64,000 nucleotides of DNA, from the NCBI RefSeq assembly GCF_900169075.1, contig NZ_LT827015.1, forward strand, positions 2,310,158 through 2,374,157, in the 5' to 3' direction. Under the pieces are notes generated by a model that was not told the origin of the DNA, searched no databases, and saw only the letters and a program-made list of their open reading frames with translations. The position numbers and the translations under genes were made by a program. The DNA comes from Chryseobacterium phocaeense. GTDB taxonomy: Bacteria > Bacteroidota > Bacteroidia > Flavobacteriales > Weeksellaceae. Positions 8,326 to 18,700 of the stretch are shown here, one piece after another. Positions within the stretch are counted from its first letter, which is position 1, and each line of letters begins with the position of its first letter.

Positions 8326-9690
8326 ATGGCCCGCATCTTATATTGGAATATTGAAAAATTCGGAATCAATAAAATAAATGAACCCAGAGCCAAACGGAAA
8401 CGGGATGGAACTTTTACGATCCCTCCACCACAGGCCGGTTACAGAAGAGAAGTTATCCGTACAACACTGATCCAGAATACCCCCGATATTTTTGTGGTGG
8501 TAGAAACATCTACAGGTACAGGTACTCCCGGCACGCTGATCACAGCAGGCGGCGAGGCAGGCAGCCTGTTCCTCCTTCAGCAGTTAAGAGCATGGTTTCC
8601 CGCGCCGAATGACTGGCGGCTTGTTCCTCCGCTCAGATTGGGACAAGGGAATGTGCAGGAAGGTATTTCTGTATTTTATAACCATGCCAATGTACAGTTC
8701 ACTGGTCCCTGGGGCTGGCAGGGCGGAGCCAATCCTTCCGATTCGGTGGCCAATATAGGAGCAGGAAATCTGGTTAATTATGGAATTGACTGGATCAATG
8801 CGTTACCTCCGGGTAATGCTCCTGCAGGTAATAATACTATTAATCCGGGTGTGCCCTATCGTCATCTGGCCGGCCAATGGCAGTTTCACGGACCTGCAGC
8901 TGGCGGTGTAGCTCCGGTACTTGGCTTTCCGAATGCTTTTAACAGAACTCCGTTTTTAACAACATTCTGGGACCCCGCAGGCGGAAAGACCATTAAATTA
9001 CTTTCCTTTCATGCTTCTCCAAAAAAACAGCAGTCAGCCGATGGCACCAACCAGCTTTCCTATATCCAGGAAATGACGACAAATCTAGCTATCAATGAGG
9101 TGGGAGTCATAGTCGGGGACTTTAACGTGGATATTTTTAATACCCATTTTGAGCCTATTGCTTACGACCGGCTGCTGGGAAATCTTCCCGGAGGCGGTGG
9201 TTATACACGCCAGATCAACCCCACCCAGAATATATGGCCGGACAAAGGCTATGTATGCACCATGATCAGATCCCACAACAGTGCAAGGCCATGGCAAACC
9301 AATGGATATCCCGGTTACGAGTACGTGATCCAGGATACTTTTTCGAGTGTGGATAATGTACTGACCCGTTACGGCGGAGGAACAGCTGTTGGCCCCGCTG
9401 CGAATATCACCATCGTGAACAGGGTGACCGGCACGACGTACAACCGGGATGCACCGCCAATAGTTGGTGCACCGACCGGCAGTCTGGTATACAACTCTGC
9501 TATGGCTTTGAATGCAGGAATGCCTGCGGCAGGCTTACCTTCTGCTTTAGCACTTCCACCTGCAGGTCCTACAGGGCATGGAGGTTATGTGAGAGGCAAT
9601 ATAGGTGCTATGACCACTTTTGTGGGCTGGAACAATTACCGCAGAGTGAGGAGTACCAGTGACCATATGGGATTAATTGTAGATGTTTAA
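8326..9690 (+). CDS. Endonuclease/exonuclease/phosphatase (EEP) fold hydrolase
   Basis: A 454-residue member of the DNase I-like EEP superfamily. All active-site motifs can be seen: Asn8 in YWNIEKFG, Glu60 in VVVET, His229 in SFHASP, Asp265 and Asn267 in VGDFNVD, and Asp446-His447 in STSDHMGL at the extreme C terminus. Such enzymes are metal-dependent and cut phosphodiesters in DNA, RNA or lipids; which one applies here is not visible. There is a long Gly/Pro/Asn-rich insertion (about residues 140-215) and another between the GDFN and SDH motifs (about 330-430), making it longer than a minimal EEP domain. No signal peptide. It lies 32 bases after the 1218-residue gene and 17 bases before the giant gene. 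That placement makes a toxin-like cargo nuclease or lipase an attractive but unproven reading. Confidence 0.88.
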   Translation: MARILYWNIEKFGINKINEPRAKRKRDGTFTIPPPQAGYRREVIRTTLIQNTPDIFVVVETSTGTGTPGTLITAGGEAGSLFLLQQLRAWFPAPNDWRLVPPLRLGQGNVQEGISVFYNHANVQFTGPWGWQGGANPSDSVANIGAGNLVNYGIDWINALPPGNAPAGNNTINPGVPYRHLAGQWQFHGPAAGGVAPVLGFPNAFNRTPFLTTFWDPAGGKTIKLLSFHASPKKQQSADGTNQLSYIQEMTTNLAINEVGVIVGDFNVDIFNTHFEPIAYDRLLGNLPGGGGYTRQINPTQNIWPDKGYVCTMIRSHNSARPWQTNGYPGYEYVIQDTFSSVDNVLTRYGGGTAVGPAANITIVNRVTGTTYNRDAPPIVGAPTGSLVYNSAMALNAGMPAAGLPSALALPPAGPTGHGGYVRGNIGAMTTFVGWNNYRRVRSTSDHMGLIVDV

Positions 9691-9707
9691 CCGAATATTA
9701 TTTTATC

Positions 9708-12700
9708 ATGAGCTTATCCAAATTAGCTGCTACCTTCAGGAGCCAGGCCGCTGCCAATAATAACAACATTACTATTAATGCAGCATCTTTTACCGATTCG
9801 GACCTGATCCCTCAGGCTGGGCTGGACGACCTTTTGTCCAAAAGCTACAAGCTGCCTGCCGATACGTTTCTGTTGATCGACGTCTCAGGTACTTCTATAC
9901 CTGAGCCTGTAGGAAATACATTAACGATCACTAACGCAACGGCTGCCGTACTCAATGTAGAAAAGAGCAATACTTCCGTCACCCTGACCGTTACAGCGAA
10001 TGATGCGGATGAAGTTCAGTTTACCATACAGATCAATCTCTCCAACTGGACATTTGCCACAAGCTGGCAGTATATGACAGGCGGGGTATTTGACAATCTT
10101 CCTTACACTTCACCTTCCTTTATTTTCAGTACGCAGGAAGTAACTGCTTTCAAATGGCAGAAAAATATTTCCTTAACAGAAGGCCAGAACTTTGCAGCGC
10201 TTATTACCCTGACCAAATGGCTGCAGCCTGTTGTGAATTTCTTTACTTCCTGGACTTCATCCACACAGCTGGCCCTTGCAGGAAGTATAGATCCTTCGCA
10301 GGTTAACAATGAAGATATCGTTTATCCTGATATGGATCTTTTTGTCAATGTAGATGCTACCCTTATATCATTAGGATTTCTGAAAGTCAGCAATCCCGGC
10401 GTTGGATTTCAGATCAAAACAGAAGAAGAAACCATTCCCACAGAACCGGAAGACGAAGGAGATGCATTACGTCTGGAGTATGAAGAAGATGACGGACTGA
10501 TGCCAACAGCAGGTGAGACGGAAAAAGTACAGACACCTATACTCTACTTCCGCCTGTTACTGGCCGCCGGCGATGCTATTGTACTGAATTTCAGTGCAGC
10601 CGTAGAATCAGGTTCTTCCTCCTTTCTGCTGAATGTAGCTGCCGAACCGGATAAACCACTTACCCCACTCAGCTTATTTGGGCTGATGGCCGGGCAGAAC
10701 TGGTTTCAGACTATCCCGCCTACTTTACAGCAATACCTCAACAGTATTGCTTTTAAAGGTTTTAATACCTCTCTGGATTTCAGCAACGGACTAAGCATAA
10801 CCAGCGTATCAGCTTATGTAGGGTCGAACGGCGCATGGACGCTTTTCGACAATTTCGTCATTGAACAGTTCGATGTGAACTGGGTCATCGTTGGCCCTGG
10901 AACTACCAATTCTCAAAGTTTATACTTCAGTGCCAGAGTCAACTTCTTCCCCACTATATTTGTGGGTGGTTTCGATGTGGAAATCACTTCAGATCTTACG
11001 CTTTCTGCTGCCTTTACCGGATCGGTTACATTTAACAATTTATTATCGGCTATTACGGGAGGAGCTATTAATATCCCGCAAAATTTATTGCTGGTTGAAT
11101 TTACCGCTTTCGGTATCAATATGGACATCAACAGCAAATACTATGAGTTTTATGCCAATGCCAATATTGACATCAATTTCATCACCAATGTTTCGGTAAC
11201 TGATGGTACTTTACGCCTTACTTCTTCTTCACCCGCAAGCGGTTCCGGTCCGAGTATATTTACAGCCCAGGTATCGGGATTATTTGCCATTGGCAGCCTG
11301 CAGCTCAATACGGATGTGAATTACAATTCATCTGACGGATGGGACCTAAGCCTGGCTATGCCTGAAGGCAGTAATTTGAATCTGGGTGAACTTATCAAGC
11401 AATTATTTCAGACCATCAGCCTGCCCACCAGCTTCCTGCCTGACAGCTTAAACATCACCCAATTTTCACTGAATGCTACGATTCCAAGTGGAACAGGCAA
11501 AAGCAGTTACGAAGTAAAAGGAGGGCTGCAATGGATATTCACCTTCCCTATTATCGACCAGAAAATCAATATCATTGCCAATCTCTGGCTGAAATATGAA
11601 GCCGCAAGCAATGATGCTGCCACCGGAAAATATTCCGGCGGTGTATTGGGCAGCGTAACCCTGGACTACTTCAATGCCACGGTAGGCATCAGCTATAATT
11701 TCTCAGAAAACAACCAGCAGCTCGCCATTACATGGGAAGGTTTTACCGCCATGTATGATGTAAGCGGACAAAGCCGTACCATTGTTTTCTCCATTAAAAA
11801 CTGGACCTTGGGCGGACTGATCACTTCTTTCATGAAAATGCTGTTCAACCCGACATTCGAACTCGATGCTCCATGGGATATCCTTAACAAAATAAGTCTG
11901 GACGGTTTCTCGGTTACTTACAACCTCGATACCAAAGACATTAAGGTTACTTACAAACTTCCTAAAACCCTTAACCTTGTCTTTATTAATATCAACGGCA
12001 TCAACCTTACCAAAACCGAAAAAGGGGTATTCATCACTTTTGATGGTAATTCCGTTGTGCCAGCTATCAATGACAGTAACCTGTTCAAACCTTCAACCGG
12101 CGGACAGGATATTCAGAAAATGCCGGAGGTACCGGGACAAGGCAACCAATATTTCGACCTGCGTCTGCTGGCCATGGGTCAGCATGTAGAATTGGTGAAT
12201 CCTGCGCAATATAATTCCATCAAAGACGTAACAAAAGCCATGCAGGAAGCCTTTACCGAGCCTAAACCTGGTACTGTTCCTATAGGACCGGGTTCAGGTA
12301 ACAGCTTGCTGAAATTCAACGAAGACAGTAACTGGCTCATCGCTACCAACTTTGGTATACTGAATGCAGGGACTAAAGATAAGCCGGTATGGACTTTGGA
12401 TATGCAGGCTGTATTTAATGATCCTAACCTGTATGGCCTCCGCATTGCCATGGCAGGCGGCAAAGCCAAAATATTTGAAGGCCTGGATTTTGAGATCATG
12501 TATAAAAAGATCTCAGACTCCATCGGGGTCTATCAAATGGATCTTACTCTTCCTAATGCCCTGCGCTATCTGCAGTTTGGGGCTGTTAATATTACCCTTC
12601 CGTCCATTGGTATTGAAATCTATACGAATGGTGATTTCATAGTGGATATCGGTTTCCCTTATAATATGGATTTCTCCCGTTCGTTCACGGTGCAGGCTAT

Positions 12701-15700
12701 TGTGCCTCCCGGTATTCCGGCTATGGGTTCGGGCGGTTTCTATTTCGGGAAACTTAGCAGTGCTACGACCAATAAAGTCCCTAAAACCAATTACGGAAAC
12801 TTTAATCCGGTAATTGTATTTGGTATCGGGCTGCAGGTGGGTGTGGGTTATAGCGTGAATTACGGTATCCTCAATGCCGGCTTCAGTGTGACCATGTTTG
12901 GGATCATCGAAGGGGTGATAGCCGCCTACTATCCTTACAGTGGCGCCTTACAGGAAAGCAATAAAGAACAGGTAGAAACTTCCTATTATTATTATCTGCA
13001 GGGTACCATCGGGATCATTGGTAAGCTCTATGGTTCTATAGACTTCGGAATTATATCGGCAAGTGTTAATATTACTGTTATGGTATATGCACAGGCCACG
13101 TTTGAAGCCTATAATAAAATACCGCTGGCTATTGTAGCTTCAGTGGATGTCAGGGTTTCGGCTAAACTGAACCTGGGGATCTTCTCTATTACCATCCACT
13201 TTACGTTTACCGCCAAAATCCGCTTTGATCTCACGATTGGTACAGACCAGACCGCCAAAGCACCGTGGAACAACAATCTTGGAGCTCCACATGCTGCAGC
13301 CCGGTTATCTGTACCTGCGGCCACTGTACGGATTGCACCGGCCCGTAGAGCAACACCGCTTGATGGTGCTATGCCTGTTGAATTTGCAACCATTGACACA
13401 TTTGAAGCAACAGAGAAAATCTGGCCGGACCAAATGGTAATGCGCCGTTCGCCACACATGCCTTTGAACTACAGTTCTGTATTGAATGCAACTTCTGAAG
13501 ACACTCTGCCTACACTGAATATGTATTTTGTGCCGCATTTAACTGTAGCCGGACCTGAAAACGGTAACCTGAAAGACCAGACCGCACAGTATGTAGCCAC
13601 CCTGTTCATTGATGCACCTGACCCTTCGGGCGATGGCAGTGGGACTACCACTTCTTTTGAATATTTATGCTCTGATTTCTTCCGTTGGTTAGTATTGAAC
13701 TATATTGATCATACTCCGTCACAATCGGCCCGTGCAGAAGTGGATACGGAAGGTATTTCAAAAGCGGACCTGGATGCGCTGATCGCCTTCCTGTCCAGCG
13801 AAAATAATCCTTTCCCTATACCTACCGACGATCTGCTCAGCTTCCTTCAAAACAGCTTCCAGGCAGTCAATGTTCAGCTTTTACAGGACAACCTGCCTGC
13901 AGCGGCTATCTTCCCTATGTTCTTTGACCTTGAACTGAAAGTGCCTGATATTGCATTGGATATTCAGTTCAATAACTATAATATGGCTACGCAGGAATAC
14001 CTGTCGGCTGTAAAAGAATGGTTCAATGAACTTGCCGTAAAAGTTCAGGAAGAAACAGCTACAGCAGCCAGATTTGCAACGGCGGCTGATCCGCAGCAAT
14101 GGAGCATGTCTACTTTTGTATTTGAAGATTATTTTGTTCTGTTAGGCAAGCAACTGGCACGTTATGCATCTGATGCCATGGATAATTTCACGTACCGTCT
14201 CAGCAATGGCAACAGCTTGTCTGCTATGGTCAACTGGGCGAATGGAATCAGTGTAGACGGAACAGCTAATAAGGTTAATGTGCAGGACATCGCTACGGCA
14301 AATCAGACCCATCCGCTCACCGGTAATAATCCGGTAATGATCACCGGTGTCATGTACGATATTGCAGAAGGTGATACCTTCACTTCTGTGGCTGCACTAT
14401 ATGCCATCACAGCAACCATGCTGATTACAGAAAATGCAGCTATACCGGGATTACTGGCACCACAAACCGTTACCTATAAAGGAAATTCCTACAATGTACA
14501 GGCCACCGACACCATCAATTCCGTAGCTGCCGGATTAAATACAACGGTAAACGATCTTGCCGCTGATACCAGCTTCCAGGATACAGCTGTACTTGCAGCG
14601 GGCAGCTGGCTGATTATTGGTGCGGCTATTTATACGGCCAAAAACGAAGATACGTTTAACAGCATAAGCACGGATGTGTATAAAAATATTGATGTCAGCG
14701 CCTTGTTGATGCAGAACCAGATAACACCAGGTTTGTTTATCGCCGGTAACAGCTTCGAATACAACAATATCCAATACACCATTGTACCGGGCGATACGCT
14801 TACAAGCATGGCCACAGCTATTTCGACATTAACAGGTACTGTAGTTACCCCGCAGAACCTTGCAGACAATGCACAGGTACAGGCGCAACAGGTGCAGCCG
14901 CTGGGTCAGGTACTGGTTCAGCCTTTTGTACACACTACCGCTACGTTTACGGATGCAGCTCAGGCTGACACGCTGGATACGCTGGCACAGCAATACAATA
15001 CCACAGCTGCCATCCTGGCAACCAATTATGCCAACCAGCAGCAGGACAAATTCTTCTACGACGGCGAAGGATATACCAATGCCAATATTCCGGGTCTGCA
15101 ATACCTTACCGTAGGCAGCATTCTGGAATACTTCGCAGATAATAAGTCTTATGGACAGTTATCCGGTATGGTATCACGTTACCAATTACACGGTATGCGC
15201 CTGCCTACTACCCTGCCGGGTCTTACCCTTTCCGCCGGTTCGCCTTGTACCGGATCCAATTGTGCACTCTATGCATTGACCGGCCAGGAATTTGCGCTTC
15301 CGGCTACGATACCTGCCGACTTCTCGATACAGCTTATCAACAATTCATTAAGCTGGCTGCAGTTCAATGGAAAAACAATGAAGGAAGAAGGTGGTAACAC
15401 GCTTGATGTGCAACTGACTACGGATGATATTAGCCAGGTCAATACCCTGCTTACCTATGCACAGGAAAAAGGTATAACGCCAGATATTCTGGAGCTTGCC
15501 CCTATGCAGCCTTTCAATCTGCAGGCAGTACAGTATACTTTCCAGACTACCACGAAATGGCAGACATCCGGAGCGCTGAATCTACCTTATGGTTCTGTTG
15601 GTGATCAAAGCAATGTCTCTCCACTGATCTGGCAGTTCCCTTCAGGATTGCTCAACCAGCTGGCATTGCCTAAGGAAGAGGGTTCTGCGTTCAGTATCCA

Positions 15701-18700
15701 GATAGGGCAATATGATGCAGCTAAAGGAGTGATGGATTATTGGCCATCCTCTTACTACGGATGGAGTACGATGGTAGATATAGAGCTTAAACTTCTCGAT
15801 ACTGATTCTACATCCGCAGTAAACGCCTACAGCTATGAACTTCTGGGGGCAAGCGAAGCAGATGCAACGATCCTGCAAAGACTGTTGCTGGCATTAGATC
15901 CAAAATCAGCCAACAATAACACAGATAAGATTGTTGATATACAATGGCTGTATGAAGGCTCAGACGGATTATTGTCTGTTGGAATGGAGCACATGAAAAC
16001 ATTTATTGTACAAGCCAACCTGTCTACTGAAACCAATCCTGATACTGCTACGCTGAAAATGGCAGCACGAGGAGAAGCTGAAGCAGCGCCCGCCACTGGT
16101 GTACTGAACAGTATCTACGATTTCATACGTTTGCTATGGGAATGCAGTATTACACGCTCCGGTGGTTATTACCTGATGTACAACGAAACCGAAGGCAACA
16201 ACGGTTTCCCTTCCAGTGTGTTTGGTAAAGGCGATACAGCCAATGTACGCCTGCTGGTAACCTACAGCAGCCAGTATGATAACAAGCCAACGGATTATAT
16301 GACCTGTGCGGTAACCGGTGATAAGATTGATGCCAACTCCTGCGTAGTTTATGCACAAAGTGAAATGCAGCAGGGATTATCATACATTGTGAGCACTCCG
16401 GATGATACCATCGATGCTATTACCACCCGCTTTAACATACTGCCGGCTGAACTGGTGGAGCTGAATAAAAAATTAACCCTTAATACCAAAGCCGATGCAA
16501 CTGATCCTTCACAATATCCTGCACCTGTTATCACCTTTAACGGATTGATATATGAAGTAGGAATTGCGGTACCTGGTAACACGCTGGCTTCTATTGCAGA
16601 ATATTATGGAGTGGATGCAGCGGCCATACAGCAGCTCAACTCCGGCATCAGCGATTGGAATAACCTTCCGCTTTGGCAACTCATATTGTTACCTCAGGTA
16701 CAATATACCATCGGCGGTAAAGCAGGTATTACCTTCGAAACCATTGCATCCTATTACTTTATAGATATGGCTGCCATGGCATGGGCTGCAAGGGATGTCG
16801 TGAACATCTTTGTGAACCCTACCACTCTTACCATTAATGATCAGATCCTGCATAAAGTGACGGCCGTACAGCAAGGCACCGCAGGCTTTGACTTAAACCG
16901 TACAAATCCTAATCCTGATCCTGACCAACAGCCTAAAGTAACGGATCCTGATTATGCCGAAGTATACCTCAACAATATGTATAACCTGCTCAGCTACCAG
17001 CTTGTAGAAAATACCTGGTTCACAGAAAGTATCGTTGGCCTGCCTGCAGGACCAGCCAAACCACAGACGCAGGATGATGTGCTGGGTAAAACAGACGGCA
17101 GCGGAGAAGACGACCTGATCTGGTATTACAACCAGGTAGTTCCTATTGCCAAATTTGCCAAATCTAATCCTTTTATGAGCTATCCGGCCGGCTATCCGCA
17201 GGAAGACGACAACCCTTACCGTGGTATCGGTCATCCGGTACAGGTTCATTTTGACTGGGTGGACTATTACGGCAATGTAACCGTTACTCCATTCAGTGAT
17301 CCGCAACTGGATCCTTCTGCACCGGTCAACAATCCTCCTATCCAGACAGGTTATGTGGATGAACTGAAAGGATTGGGTAAATGGCCAAGTGTGGAACTGA
17401 GCTATTTATTTGACCTCGGTACCGATAATCAGCCGGAACTGAAACTGGAATTCAACTTCAATACACAACGCTATAACGAGCTACCGGATGTACCGGCGGA
17501 TCAGCAGCAAGACTGGAAGCAAAATGCTGCCAATGACCTGCTGACCTACACCAATATTTATTATCAACTGACCCAGTTAAATCCGGTAGACGGTAAGAAT
17601 ACCCTGACCGTTACCCTGAGTACATCGCTTACGCCTGGAAAAGCCTCCGATCTGTCGGGTGACCAGTTCAACCAGTTACTGCAGTTTGTAAAAGATATTT
17701 ATACCTATTTATCTGCACGCAGCCAGGGCAATCAGGCTACTGCTCCGGTAATGAATCCACTTACCAGCCCAGTTAATGTAGCAGATATTGACACCCATTC
17801 CATATTACAGCTCACTGTAAACCTTGATTTTTACCGGGACCTGAACTATGTGAACACGGATTTTAAAGACAGCACTTTGGTGACACAAGCTCTTATGCAG
17901 GTGAAACCTAAAACAATGTCCACAACAGCACAGGACGGTACTGATCCGCAATACAGCCTGAATGAATTTGCGGCCTTGTTTGAAGCCGCCTTCTTAAGCG
18001 TTGATAATTATGAACTTAAGATTGCCATCGGTACGAATGCAGCAACAGCAGGAGGTGTCAATAATCAAGCTGTATTTGTTGTACGCATGGGCTTAAAATC
18101 CGGCCAGGGTATTTACTGGCAGGTCAACCAGGCGGGTACTTACCAGCTGACGGCTGACTCTATTGCACAACTGACAGCAGACAGTGTACCGACTGATGTT
18201 ACCACTGCAATCAATACTTTGGTTGATACCTTCTATGACAGCAGAGATCTGTTTGACACTGCATTGCAGCAACAATTGACAACAGAACAGTTTAACCTGT
18301 ATCGAATCAATATCTATACGTACAGCTTACTGAATGCCGTATTCTATGCCCCTAAGCCACTTGCGACAAGTCTTATTTCCAAAAGTGGTGTGCCTATGTG
18401 CAGGTATATCACCGGCCAGGGTCTGGATTGCAGCCAGGGTGAAGTACAAACCTTTACCAGTATAGATATGGATAATTGGGGTGCCCAGTCACTGAATGCC
18501 ATTGATGTATTCCTGAGTGCAGACTATGCCATCCCTGCTTTCCTCGTAGATCAGTTGAAATCAGATGACGAAAAAGCATGGCTGGAAGCACAGGGCATTG
18601 ATGCCACAACTTACCTGCAGGCCATTACCAATGCAAAAACCACTCTGGCCGGAGCCATTGCTTCCGAGGTAGAGCCTATCCTTACGGCCCCCTATGTTTC

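Noticed and set aside
13225..13440. Long alternative frames inside the giant gene (also 14535-14869, 15808-16096, 16893-17306)
   Set aside because: They are shadows of the continuous 3632-codon frame; compositions are unlike real proteins.
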